Source: Streptomyces sp. JH14 (GTDB lineage: Bacteria; Actinomycetota; Actinomycetes; Streptomycetales; Streptomycetaceae). From it: a stretch of 64,000 bases of DNA. Position 1 is the stretch's first letter. Each line of letters starts with the position of its first letter. Of this stretch, positions 40,198-48,670 are shown piece by piece. The DNA is taken from NCBI RefSeq assembly GCF_029428675.1, contig NZ_JAJNEL010000001.1, positions 3,410,001 to 3,474,000 on the forward strand, written 5' to 3'. The notes beneath the pieces were generated by a model that saw nothing but the letters and a program-made list of their open reading frames with translations, made no database searches and was not told where the DNA came from. The translations under genes were made by a program, and so were the position numbers.

Positions 40198-40589
40198 GCG
40201 GCCCCCTCCGGGACACTGACCGTCACCTTGCCGGTGACGTGCCTGCCGAGGCCATTGGATCCGACCACCGTCACCTCGGCCCTCCCGTCGTCGCCGAGGG
40301 CTGTGACGGCGCCGCTCAACACCATGGTGTCCCCCGGATAGTTGGGCACACCCAGCCTGATGGCGACCCTGTGGAGCACCGCCGAGGGCCCGAAGTGATC
40401 GGTGACGTACCGCCCGACGAGCCCGTTGGTCGTCAGGATGTTCATGAAGATGTCCGGGGAGCCCTTCTGCTGCGCGAGCTCGGCGTCATGGTGCACGTCC
40501 TGGTAATCGCGGGAAGCGACGGCACCCGCGACGATCAGCGTGCGGGTCACCGCGATCTCCAGCGGTTCCAGCTCCTCGCCGACCTTCAT
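40194..40589 (-). CDS. ChsH1-like MaoC-fold enoyl-CoA hydratase subunit
   Basis: A 131-residue single hot-dog protein. DYQDVHHDAELAQQKGSPDI is the MaoC hydratase motif, with the catalytic Asp/His in D-x-N/H-x-x-H form, followed by DIFMNILTTNGLVGRYVTD. In Mycobacterium ChsH1 pairs with the MaoC half of ChsH2 to hydrate the steroid side-chain enoyl-CoA. Its ATG overlaps the upstream acyl-CoA dehydrogenase stop by 4 bp and its stop overlaps ltp2. Confidence 0.87.
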   Translation of the reverse strand: MKVGEELEPLEIAVTRTLIVAGAVASRDYQDVHHDAELAQQKGSPDIFMNILTTNGLVGRYVTDHFGPSAVLHRVAIRLGVPNYPGDTMVLSGAVTALGDDGRAEVTVVGSNGLGRHVTGKVTVSVPEGAA

Positions 40590-41632
40590 TGCGATCCCTG
40601 CTTCACCAGCAACTGACCCAATTCCTGGAGCACTTCGCTGCCACATCCCAGGTAGGCGTCGAGCTGTCGGCCCCAGAGGAAGTGGCGGTGGACCGGGTGG
40701 TCGAGGTCGGCGCCCGTCCCGCCGTGCAGATGCTGTCCGGCATGCACGACTCTCTTGCCGGCCTCCGAGGCCCACCAGGCCGCGGTCAGCGCCTGCGCCT
40801 CGTACGGCAGCCCCTGGTCGTAGCGCCACGCCGCCTCGTACGCAGTGACCCGTATCGCCTCGGTGTCCATATGGGCGTCGGCGGCGCGGAGCAGCACCCC
40901 TTGATTGGTGGAGAGCGGCCGCCCGAACTGCTCCCTGGTGGTGGTGTGGGCGACCGCCCGGGCGAGCGACCCCGCGCACACCCCGGCCTGCAACCCCGCG
41001 AATGCCGTCCGGCTCGCAGCGAGCACAGCACCGTACGCCTCCGCTCCGGCCCCTGCGCCACCGAGCCGCTCACCGGCCACCCGGTCCAGAGTGAGCCGAG
41101 CCGCCGACCACGGAGCCGTGGTCTCCACGGGACCGGCCGTCACGCCAGGATCGGCCGTCCGCACGAGCCACAGCGCCCGGTCCGCGTCCGCGACGAGCAC
41201 CACGGTGGCGTCCCGCAGCCACGGCACATAGGGCACGCTGCCGCTCAACCGCCCATCCCTGTCGCCCCGTAGACCGCCACGCGCCGGAAATGCGCCGGCG
41301 GCGACAGCCGTGCCGTCCCGCAACGGCGGCAGTATTCGCTCCCGTTGTTCGTCCGTGCCATGTGTGGCGACGGCGAGCAGCCCGTACACACATGTGGCCG
41401 CGAACGGCACCTGCGCAGTCGTTCTCCCCTGCTCCTCCAGGAGCAGCACCAGGCCCAGCAGCCCGATCTCCTCGACGGCGCCGGTCAGGCCGGCCGCGCA
41501 CAGCTCCTTCCACAGCCCGGTGTCCGTCCCCGTCCCGGCGGCGGCCAGCCGCTCGTGCGTGGCCAGATCTCCGAAGATCTGCGCGGCGAGACCCTGCGCC
41601 GCGGCCTGCTCCTCCGTGGGTGTGAAGTCCAT
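40586..41632 (-). CDS. FadE28/ChsE1-like acyl-CoA dehydrogenase subunit
   Basis: A 348-residue, short acyl-CoA dehydrogenase (MDFTPTEEQAAAQGLAAQIF; TTREQFGRPLSTNQGVLLRA; GQHLHGGTGADLDHPVHRHF). Length and the QHLHGGTG region resemble mycobacterial FadE28 (ChsE1), one half of an alpha2beta2 dehydrogenase with FadE29 that acts on 3-oxo-steroid side-chain CoA. It starts 1 bp after the DUF35 gene and overlaps chsH1. It is separated from its partner dehydrogenase by the ChsH2-like gene, unlike in Mycobacterium. Confidence 0.87.
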   Translation of the reverse strand: MDFTPTEEQAAAQGLAAQIFGDLATHERLAAAGTGTDTGLWKELCAAGLTGAVEEIGLLGLVLLLEEQGRTTAQVPFAATCVYGLLAVATHGTDEQRERILPPLRDGTAVAAGAFPARGGLRGDRDGRLSGSVPYVPWLRDATVVLVADADRALWLVRTADPGVTAGPVETTAPWSAARLTLDRVAGERLGGAGAGAEAYGAVLAASRTAFAGLQAGVCAGSLARAVAHTTTREQFGRPLSTNQGVLLRAADAHMDTEAIRVTAYEAAWRYDQGLPYEAQALTAAWWASEAGKRVVHAGQHLHGGTGADLDHPVHRHFLWGRQLDAYLGCGSEVLQELGQLLVKQGSQ

Positions 41633-41633
41633 G

Positions 41634-42614
41634 TCAGCCCTCGCTCCCCCGGAAGACCGGAAGTTCCAACTCGGGGTCCGTACGCAGGAATTCCAGCCTG
41701 ACCGGCATCCCCGTGCGCACTTTGCCGTGCGGGACCCCGACCACGTTGCTGACCATCCGTACGCCCTCCGCCAGCTCTATCAGCGCCACCGCGTACGGCC
41801 CCGCATCGTCGGAGGTGCGGAAGGCGGGGAAGGGCGGGTGGTGCATCACGACATGACTGAAGACGGTGCCCTCGCCGCTCGCCTCGACCGTGTCCCATTC
41901 CTGGCAGCCGCATTCATTGCATCCCGGCAGCCAGGGAAAGCGCAGGGCCCCGCACTGCCCGCACCGTTGGATGAGCAGTTTGTGCTCAGCCACCCCCTGC
42001 CAGAACCCTGCATTGTCCCGGTTGATGACGGGCCTCGGCCGCAGATTCCGGCCGTCCTGTCCTGCCTCCGGCCCGCCGCCCGGCTTCGTCCCGCGCGCCC
42101 TCACCGCAGGCCTGTACCGGAGGATGCGGAAACGATGCGTGCCGGCCGGTTCCCCGGCTGCCCGGACATCCGTCCGTGTGGTGATGAAATAGCCCGTCCC
42201 CAGTTTCGTCGTCTTCCGCTCCGACACCGACTCGATCACCGCGTCGAAGGTGATCTCGTCCCCCGGCCTCAGCGGCCTCAGATACTCCTGCTCGCAGTCG
42301 GTCGCGACCACCGAGGTGTACCCGGCGCCGTCGAGCAGCCCGAACAGCTCGTCGTACGCCGAGGAACGATCCGAGTGCCCCGAAAGGCCGCCCATCGTCC
42401 ACGCCTGCAGCATGGTCGGCGGAGCGATTGCCCCCGGCCCTGCGTATGCCGGGTTCGTGTCGCCCATGGCCTCGCACCAGTGCCGGATCATCGGCTCGTT
42501 GACCAGGTCCTTGCCGACACCTGCGGTGGCGGCCGCCCGCCCCTCGTACGCCTTCAGCCGCCCGTACAACGCGTCCGGACCGCCCCCGACCTGCCTGTAC
42601 CGCGTGCCCGTCAC
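41634..42614 (-). CDS. ChsH2-like protein: MaoC-like domain fused to DUF35
   Basis: A 326-residue fusion. The N-terminal ~180 residues are a MaoC-like hot-dog domain (VNEPMIRHWCEAMGDTNPAY, YLRPLRPGDEITFDAVIESV). The C-terminal part is a DUF35 zinc ribbon plus OB fold (CGQCGALRFPWLPGCNECG gives four Cys; GTVFSHVVMHHPPFPAF). In Mycobacterium ChsH2 supplies a hydratase subunit, while its DUF35 part partners Ltp2 in the retro-aldol step. GTG 42614 overlaps the preceding stop (GTGA) and follows GAGGGGGAA. Confidence 0.88.
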   Translation of the reverse strand: MTGTRYRQVGGGPDALYGRLKAYEGRAAATAGVGKDLVNEPMIRHWCEAMGDTNPAYAGPGAIAPPTMLQAWTMGGLSGHSDRSSAYDELFGLLDGAGYTSVVATDCEQEYLRPLRPGDEITFDAVIESVSERKTTKLGTGYFITTRTDVRAAGEPAGTHRFRILRYRPAVRARGTKPGGGPEAGQDGRNLRPRPVINRDNAGFWQGVAEHKLLIQRCGQCGALRFPWLPGCNECGCQEWDTVEASGEGTVFSHVVMHHPPFPAFRTSDDAGPYAVALIELAEGVRMVSNVVGVPHGKVRTGMPVRLEFLRTDPELELPVFRGSEG

Positions 42615-43849
42615 CGCTTCCCCCTCTTCATGCCGAGCCGCATCGTCGCGACGATCTCCCGCTGCACCTCGCTCACCCCGCCCCCGAAGGTGTTGATCTG
42701 CGCCGCCCTGTTCATCCGCTCCAGCTCCCCGTCCCCGAAGGAGCCGGGCGAACCGCCCCGGATCATCCCGGCCTCGCCCGTGATTTCCTGGCACATTCGA
42801 TACACCTCCACGGCCGATTCGGTTCCCGCGAACTTCACGCCGCTCGCCTCGCCCGGGGCCAGTGAGCCCGCCCCCACGTCCCCCACCAGACGCCAGTTGA
42901 GCAGGCGCGTTGCCGCCAGCCGGGCATACGCCTCGGCCAGCCGGGACCGCACCCACGGCTCGTCAACCGGACGGCGCCCCGTCACTGGATCGGGGGTACG
43001 GGCGTGGGCGAGCGCAGCCTCGTAGAACTCCTCGGCCTGCATCCCGATCGCCGCGAGCGCCACCCGCTCGTGGTTCAGCTGGTTGGTGATCAGCCCCCAG
43101 CCGGCGTTCTCCTCACCGACCAGGTTCGTGGCGGGTACCCGCACCCCGTCGTAATAGGTGGCCGTCGTGGTCAGGCCGCCCACGGTCTCGATCGGCGTCC
43201 AGGAGAACCCGGGGGCGTCCGTCGGGACCAGAATGATCGAGATGCCCTGGTGCCTGGGCGCATCCGGATCCGTACGGCAGGCGAGCCAGATCCAGTCGGC
43301 GTTCTGGGCATTGCTGGTGAAGATCTTCTGCCCGTCGATCACCCAGTCTCCCCCGCTCCCGGCCTCGTTCGGGCGGGAGGCGCCCCCTGCGTCCCGCACC
43401 GCCCTGGTGCGCAGAGCGGCCAGATCCGTGCCGGCCTCCGGCTCGCTGTAGCCGATCGCGAAGACGAGGTCGCCGCCCAGGATCCGCGGCAGGAAGTACT
43501 TCTTCTGCTCCTCGGTCCCGTACTTCATGAAGGTCGGGCCGACGGTGTTGAGCGTGACCATGGATACGGGCACGCCCGCCCGGTACGCCTCGTCGAAGAA
43601 GACGAACTGCTCGTCGGGTCCGCGGCCCTGACCTCCGTACTCGACGGGCCAGCCGAGTCCGAGCATCCCGTCGGCGCCGACCCGGCGCAGCAGTCGGCGC
43701 TGCTCGGCCGGATCCCCGGCCTGTCTCGCCCGCGCCCCGGACCCCGCATCCGCCCCGGTGGGCACATCCGGACCGGAGGTCACATCCTGGAAATACCTGC
43801 GGAGTTCGGCGCGCAGCTGCAGCTGGCGCTCCGTCGGGGCGAGGTGCAC
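42611..43849 (-). CDS. FadE29/ChsE2-like acyl-CoA dehydrogenase subunit
   Basis: A 412-residue flavin acyl-CoA dehydrogenase: LGLGWPVEYGGQGRGPDEQF, FAIGYSEPEAGTDLAALRTR (FAD/substrate loop), DGQKIFTSNAQNADWIWLAC and TFGGGVSEVQREIVATMRL at the C-terminus. It resembles mycobacterial FadE29 along its length, with an insertion near GASRPNEAGSGG. GTG 43849 (with GGGAGG upstream) matches the family N-terminus; the frame is open 108 bp further up. It is the first gene of the coupled five-gene operon, downstream of a symmetric operator at 43890. Confidence 0.88.
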   Translation of the reverse strand: MHLAPTERQLQLRAELRRYFQDVTSGPDVPTGADAGSGARARQAGDPAEQRRLLRRVGADGMLGLGWPVEYGGQGRGPDEQFVFFDEAYRAGVPVSMVTLNTVGPTFMKYGTEEQKKYFLPRILGGDLVFAIGYSEPEAGTDLAALRTRAVRDAGGASRPNEAGSGGDWVIDGQKIFTSNAQNADWIWLACRTDPDAPRHQGISIILVPTDAPGFSWTPIETVGGLTTTATYYDGVRVPATNLVGEENAGWGLITNQLNHERVALAAIGMQAEEFYEAALAHARTPDPVTGRRPVDEPWVRSRLAEAYARLAATRLLNWRLVGDVGAGSLAPGEASGVKFAGTESAVEVYRMCQEITGEAGMIRGGSPGSFGDGELERMNRAAQINTFGGGVSEVQREIVATMRLGMKRGKR

Positions 43850-43889
43850 GGCAGCCGGCCTCCCGGACACAGGTGAATGGAACAGGATT

Positions 43890-43906
43890 TCTGACTGTCC
43901 GTCAGA
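43890..43906 (-). promoter_or_regulatory. Candidate TetR operator before the igr-like operon
   Basis: TCTGAC-TGTCC-GTCAGA is a perfect 6-5-6 inverted repeat 41 bp upstream of the first dehydrogenase start. Its size and symmetry are typical of TetR-type sites that govern acyl-CoA metabolism in actinobacteria. No cognate regulator gene is adjacent. Confidence 0.55.
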
Positions 43907-43959
43907 TTCGAGGTGGCTGTCAAGGCCGGCGGCACCCGAACCCGCCCGCCGGGACATGC

Positions 43960-44008
43960 GAACGGCCTGCGCAAAGGCGCCGAAGCACCCTCACGCAGGC
44001 CGCCGTTC
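43960..44008 (-). terminator. Hairpin downstream of the small secreted protein gene
   Basis: GAACGGCCTGCG (43960-43971) pairs with CGCAGGCC-GCC-GTTC (43994-44008) with a 3-nt bulge. It lies after the leftward secreted-protein gene and before the igr-like operon's promoter, so it should insulate the two. Confidence 0.65.
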
Positions 44009-44055
44009 ACCCCACCCCGCTCCGGCCCCCCGACCGGCCCACGGCGGGCCCCGGC

Positions 44056-44367
44056 TCACCAGAGATTGGTGAAGTTCACCGCGATGCTCCTGTCGGACTG
44101 GTCGATCACAGTGAAGGGCGAGCCGCTCACCTGCGCCGAGTTGCTCCGGTTCGATGCCCCGGAGCCGGTGGCCTGCTGCTGCGAAGTGGACGAGTTGCCC
44201 GAGTTGTTCCCACCTACCCCGCTGCCGCTGATGGTCGCGACGCCCGCGTTCGATCCGCCGCTCGCGAACGCCCCGTTGTCGGCCTGAGCCACGCCGCCGA
44301 AGAGTGCGACGGCGAGGGGCAGCGCGGCAACAACCGCGAGGATGCGGGCGGTACGGATGGTTGCCAT
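44056..44367 (-). CDS. Small secreted Ser/Gly/Asn-rich protein
   Basis: A 103-residue exported protein. A signal peptide (MATIRTARILAVVAALPLAV, cleavage near AQAD) precedes a mature chain of about 70 residues rich in Ser, Gly, Asn and Gln (GSGVGGNNSGNSSTSQQQA) that ends with FTVIDQSDRSIAVNFTNLW. Cys is absent. Composition recalls small streptomycete surface or spore-coat proteins, but it is not a chaplin or rodlin that I recognise. ATG 44367 follows GGAGGAAA at good spacing. Confidence 0.75.
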   Translation of the reverse strand: MATIRTARILAVVAALPLAVALFGGVAQADNGAFASGGSNAGVATISGSGVGGNNSGNSSTSQQQATGSGASNRSNSAQVSGSPFTVIDQSDRSIAVNFTNLW

Positions 44368-44725
44368 GTCAATTTCCTCCAGAAACGGATGTGCTGCTTG
44401 CTCCGAGGCAGTTGGCCGACGGCCTCGATACGGATCACGACGTCGCGAGATCAAAGCTGCCCACCGAACCCCCTCCGAACCGCCCAGGATCGCCTATTCC
44501 CCCGCAAGCATGAGGAACACCTGATAAACCTCCTATGCATCTCAAAGCCCCAATCCGCACCCCGGCGCACACCCGCACACCCTTCGATCCCGTGCATCCC
44601 ACAAGGAAAAGCGTTTCGCCGCATTTTCTGGCAATCCGCCCGCATCGACGCCTCGGCCGCTCTTCGCCGGCCGACCCCCATCGCCAGCCCTTCCCTTCCT
44701 CGAACAGTTGTACGAAAATAGAGCC
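44368..44725. other. Divergent intergenic region
   Basis: 358 bp between the divergent secreted-protein and prim-pol genes. It is less GC-rich than its surroundings around 44600-44640 (CAAGGAAAAGCGTTTCG). It must hold both promoters; I see no strong dyad, repeat or RNA gene. Confidence 0.4.
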
Positions 44726-45631
44726 ATGGCCATCACCGACCGGCAGACCGCCACCCTGGCCCTCGCCCACGCGCTCTCCGCCGCCGAGCACGGGCTCCCC
44801 GTCATCCCGCTGTCCGCCACCAAGCTCCCCGCGCTGCGCTCCCCCCACCACGACGAGGACCGGCCGGTCCGCTGCCGGGGCGCCTGCGGTCTTCCCGGGC
44901 ACGGCGTCCACGACGCCACCACCAACCCGGCCGCCGTACGAGCCCTCTTCGCCGCCGCTCCGTGGGCCACCGGCTACGGCATCGCATGCGGCCGGGCCCC
45001 GCACCACCTCATCGGCGTCGACCTCGACATCGACACCACCGGCCGGAACGACTCCGTGGCGGCTCTCCAGCAGCTGGCCCTGCATCACCTGTTCACGATC
45101 CCGCCGACGGTCACCGTGATCACGCCCAGCGGCGGCCGCCACATCTGGCTCACCGGCCCGCCCGGCGTGTCCGTGCCGAACTCCGCAAGCCGCCTCGCCC
45201 CGGGCATCGACATCCGCGGCAGTGGCGGCTACCTGGTCGGTCCCGGCTCGGTCACCACTCGCGGCACCTACCGCCTCGCCCCTGGCGCCGCGGATCTCTC
45301 CCCGGCCCCCTGCCCCCGCGCGCTCCTCCGTCTGCTCACACCCCCCGCGCGCCCGCACCAACCCTCGGGCCGCCCCCACCATGGCCAGGGCCTGGTCCAG
45401 TTCGTCCTCGCGGCACACGAAGGACAGCGCAACACCCGTCTCTTCTGGGCCGCTTGCCGCGCGTACGAACACGGCTTCGGCGACGAACTGGCGGACGCCC
45501 TCACCAGCGCCGCCGTCCGCACCGGCCTCACCGAACGCGAGGCCCGGGCCACCATCGCCTCGGCCGCCCGCCTGACCGCGGACCGCCCCACGGACCCGCA
45601 GGACACCGAGCGCCCTGACCCGTCCCCTTGA
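44726..45631 (+). CDS. Bifunctional DNA primase/polymerase (prim-pol) domain protein
   Basis: A 301-residue protein of the archaeo-eukaryotic primase superfamily. The acidic metal motif is LIGVDLDIDTTG, the His motif SGGRHIWLTG and the third element GIDIRGSGGYLVGPGS, all intact. A Cys-containing insert (CRGACGLPGHGVHD) sits near residue 50. The C-terminal ~90 residues are a helical domain (GQGLVQFVLAAHEGQRNTRL). Such proteins usually come from plasmids, phages or integrated elements, but Streptomyces chromosomes carry several stand-alone copies. ATG 44726 has no clear ribosome binding site. Confidence 0.85.
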   Translation: MAITDRQTATLALAHALSAAEHGLPVIPLSATKLPALRSPHHDEDRPVRCRGACGLPGHGVHDATTNPAAVRALFAAAPWATGYGIACGRAPHHLIGVDLDIDTTGRNDSVAALQQLALHHLFTIPPTVTVITPSGGRHIWLTGPPGVSVPNSASRLAPGIDIRGSGGYLVGPGSVTTRGTYRLAPGAADLSPAPCPRALLRLLTPPARPHQPSGRPHHGQGLVQFVLAAHEGQRNTRLFWAACRAYEHGFGDELADALTSAAVRTGLTEREARATIASAARLTADRPTDPQDTERPDPSP

Positions 45632-45781
45632 TACGGAACGTTCCTGTCCGCGATCCGCCGCACCCCGACGGACAGGCGGCCTCGGCCGGGACGACAGCAG
45701 CGCGCAGGTTGTCAGCAGGCCTCATGCCGAAGGGGCGCCCTGGTCGGACGCCCCTTCTGGCCTGCACATGCGCCGGCCTGG

Positions 45782-45866
45782 CGGTGGGTGTGGGATTTGA
45801 ACCCACGGTGACTCGCGCCACGACGGTTTTCAAGACCGTTCCCTTAGGCCGCTCGGGCAACCCACC
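45782..45866 (-). tRNA. tRNA-Ser(TGA)
   Basis: Acceptor stem GGTGGGT/ACCCACC, discriminator G, anticodon stem ACGGT/ACCGT around loop CTTGAAA (TGA), long variable arm, T arm GTGGG-TTCAAAT-CCCAC. 85 nt. Confidence 0.95.
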
Positions 45867-45915
45867 CCGCGTCACCGGTCATGGACCGGCGTCGACGCGA
45901 GGACAGCCTAGCCGG

Positions 45916-47505
45916 TCAGTTGTCGCCCTTGCGCTCCCCCAGCGTGACTTCGGCCGTCGACACCTTGCCGTCGCGCTTGTAGGTGAGGGTGACCTGGTCG
46001 CCCGGCTTGTGGGTCCAGATCTGGCCGATCAGGGTCGGGCCGCTGTCGATCACCGCGTCGTCGAACTTGGTGATGACATCGCCCGCCTTGAGACCGGCCT
46101 TGTCGGCGGGCCCGTCCGGGCTGACGGCCGATGTGCCGCCCGAGCCCTGGTCCGAGATGACGGCACCGCCGGTCTTCTCGTCCATCGTGACCGTGGCGCC
46201 GATGACCGGATAGACCGGCTCGCCCGTCTTGATCAGCTGCTGGGCGACGTTCTCCGCCTGGTTGATCGGGATCGCGAAGCCGAGACCGATGGATCCCGCC
46301 TGGGACTGGCCACTGCTGGCGGTCGACTGGATGGCCGAGTTGATACCGATGACCGCACCGCGCGCATCGAGCAGCGGGCCACCGGAATTGCCCGGGTTGA
46401 TCGAGGCGTCGGTCTGCAGTGCGCTCATGTACGAATTGCTGCCGCCGGATCCGTCACCGGAGGCGACCGGACGGTTCTTCGCACTGATGATGCCGGTCGT
46501 GACCGTGTTGGACAGACCGAACGGCGCGCCGATCGCGATCGTCGAGTCGCCGACCGCGACCTGGTCCGAGTTGCCCAGGGCCAGCGGGGCGAGCCCCGAC
46601 GGAGCGTTCTTGAGCTTCAGTACGGCGACGTCGTAACCCTCGGCGCGGCCGACGACCTCGGCGTCGTACTTCTTGCCGTTGGAGAACGTCGCCGTCAGCT
46701 GGCCGCTGTTCGCCGCAGAAGCCACCACGTGGTTGTTGGTGAGGATGTGGCCTTCCCTGTCGTACACGAAGCCGGTGCCCGTGCCGCCCTCGCCGTCGCC
46801 GCTCTGCGCGTCGATGGTGACCACGCTGGGCAGCGCCCTCGCCGCGACGCCCGCGACCGTACCGGGGTCGCGCTTGAGGTCCTGCGGGTTGGCCGACGCC
46901 GAGATCGTGGTCGAACCGGAGGAGTTGCCGCTGTCGTTCCGGTCGGCCGCCCAGTAGCCGAGAGCGCCGCCGATACCGCCCGCCACGAGTGCCGCCACGG
47001 CCACCGCGGCCACCAGGCCGCCGGCCCGCCGCCGCTGCGAGGCCTCGGGCGACTGCAGCTGGGCCGCCGCACCCCAGACGGGACCTCCGCCACCGGCACC
47101 CGCATCCTGCGCGTATGCGGGAACGGTGGGCGGGGGCGGCGGCCAGCCACCGGCCGCCTGCGGCTGGGCCGCGGTCCCGCTGTCCGGAGCGACCGGAGCC
47201 ATCGGAGTCGTCACGGCAGCAGTCGGATCCTCCGCGGACGGGCCCGGCTGCGCGTGCGTCGTCTGCTGCTCGGGGGAGTGCGGCGGCTGCGGCGGCGGCC
47301 AGTCCTTCGCCTGCTGGGGAGGCTGCGGCGGCGGCCAGTCCCTCGCCTGTCCCGACTGCTGCGATGCCGGTGCGTCCGACAGGCCGGGAACCGGGGGCGC
47401 CGACGGGGGCGCAGGCGTGCCCTCAGGAGGAGCGGCCGGCACGGGAGGTACGGACGGTACGGCCTGAGCCGCGGTGCCCTCGTTGCCCTCGTTCTCTGTG
47501 CTCAC
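45916..47505 (-). CDS. htrA: HtrA/DegP-like membrane-anchored serine protease with PDZ domain
   Basis: A 529-residue protease. The first 160 residues are a cytoplasmic Pro/Gln-rich tail with a duplicated DWPPPQPP motif, then one membrane helix (about 162-186). The extracytoplasmic trypsin-like domain holds His (HILTNNHVVAS), Asp (GYDVAVLKLK) and Ser (NPGNSGGPLLD). A C-terminal PDZ domain follows (PADKAGLKAGDVITKFDDAV). HtrA proteins degrade or refold damaged exported proteins and are often controlled by envelope-stress systems; no regulator is adjacent here. The gene lies downstream of tRNA-Ser in the same direction. Confidence 0.93.
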   Translation of the reverse strand: MSTENEGNEGTAAQAVPSVPPVPAAPPEGTPAPPSAPPVPGLSDAPASQQSGQARDWPPPQPPQQAKDWPPPQPPHSPEQQTTHAQPGPSAEDPTAAVTTPMAPVAPDSGTAAQPQAAGGWPPPPPTVPAYAQDAGAGGGGPVWGAAAQLQSPEASQRRRAGGLVAAVAVAALVAGGIGGALGYWAADRNDSGNSSGSTTISASANPQDLKRDPGTVAGVAARALPSVVTIDAQSGDGEGGTGTGFVYDREGHILTNNHVVASAANSGQLTATFSNGKKYDAEVVGRAEGYDVAVLKLKNAPSGLAPLALGNSDQVAVGDSTIAIGAPFGLSNTVTTGIISAKNRPVASGDGSGGSNSYMSALQTDASINPGNSGGPLLDARGAVIGINSAIQSTASSGQSQAGSIGLGFAIPINQAENVAQQLIKTGEPVYPVIGATVTMDEKTGGAVISDQGSGGTSAVSPDGPADKAGLKAGDVITKFDDAVIDSGPTLIGQIWTHKPGDQVTLTYKRDGKVSTAEVTLGERKGDN

Positions 47506-47702
47506 AGCTTTTTACTCCTCGGTTCCTCATCAATGTCGGCAAGAGATCCGCTGCGTACGTGTCTGGAGTCAGCTTTTCCCATGACCCGTCAGGCCACTGT
47601 AAGCAGGACCTGTGCGTCCGCACACCAATCTTTATATCCGGCAAAACGGTCTCCAGTCGCAAGGTGCGGGCCGCCGTCGCCTCACGGTGACACCATGACG
47701 CG

Positions 47703-48530
47703 GTGAACCATGCACGGCAGCACACACTGCACCATCCCATCCAGGTCATCGCGCACCGCGGGGCGTCCGACGACGCGCCCGAGCACACCCTGGCCGCCTA
47801 CCGCAAGGCGATCGAGGACGGCGCCGACGCACTGGAGTGCGATGTACGGCTCACCTCCGACGGCCACCTCGTCTGTGTGCACGACCGGCGGGTCAACCGC
47901 ACGTCCAACGGCCGCGGCGCCGTCTCGGCCTTGGAGCTCTCCGAACTCGCCGCTCTCGACTTCGGCTCCTGGAAGGACCGCGAGGAGTCCCCGGACTGGG
48001 ATCCGGCGCCGGGCGAGCTCACCTCTGTACTCACGCTCGAGCGACTGCTCGAACTGGTCGTCGAGACACGCGCCGCCGGGCGCCCCCTCCAGCTGGCCAT
48101 CGAGACCAAGCACCCGACTCGCTGGGCAGGCCAGGTGGAGGAGCGGCTGCTGTATCTGCTGAAGCGATTCGAACTGGACGCCCCGCCGGCGGACGGCCCC
48201 TCGCCGGTGCGCATCATGAGCTTCTCGGCCCGCTCCCTGCACCGCATCCAGGCGGCCTCGCCGACTCTGCCGACGGTCTATCTGATGCAGTTCGTATCAC
48301 CGCGGCTGCGCGACGGGCGGCTGCCGGCCGGTGCCCGTATCGCCGGTCCGGGCCTGCGGATCGTACGCAGTCACCCCGGTTACATCGAGCGACTGCACCG
48401 CGCGGGCCACCGTGTGCATGTCTGGACGGTCAACGAACCCGAGGACGTCGAGCTCTGCGCCCGCCTCGGCATCGAGGCGATCATCACGAATCGCCCAAAA
48501 CAGGTCCTGTCCCAACTGGGTCGCCTTTAA
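47703..48530 (+). CDS. Glycerophosphodiester phosphodiesterase family protein
   Basis: A 275-residue TIM-barrel enzyme that splits glycerophosphodiesters to glycerol-3-phosphate and an alcohol. Conserved motifs are VIAHRGASDDAPEHTLAAY (catalytic His, Arg), DALECDVRLTSDGHLVCVHD (Glu/Asp metal ligands, second His) and HVWTVNEPEDVELC near the end. There is no signal peptide, so it should act in the cytoplasm. GTG 47703 is the first start; it lacks a strong ribosome binding site and a second start close by is possible. Confidence 0.9.
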   Translation: MNHARQHTLHHPIQVIAHRGASDDAPEHTLAAYRKAIEDGADALECDVRLTSDGHLVCVHDRRVNRTSNGRGAVSALELSELAALDFGSWKDREESPDWDPAPGELTSVLTLERLLELVVETRAAGRPLQLAIETKHPTRWAGQVEERLLYLLKRFELDAPPADGPSPVRIMSFSARSLHRIQAASPTLPTVYLMQFVSPRLRDGRLPAGARIAGPGLRIVRSHPGYIERLHRAGHRVHVWTVNEPEDVELCARLGIEAIITNRPKQVLSQLGRL

Positions 48531-48670
48531 CGTCAGTTACAGGGAGTACACCGGCGCATTCAGCCCGTATCCGATCGTTACGAGTGCGTCATCAGCAGGC
48601 CATTGGCCGGTTTCCGGTCCAGTCCAGGAGGGCATCCACTCCGTGGCGTGGGGCAAAGGAGGTCTCGGGG

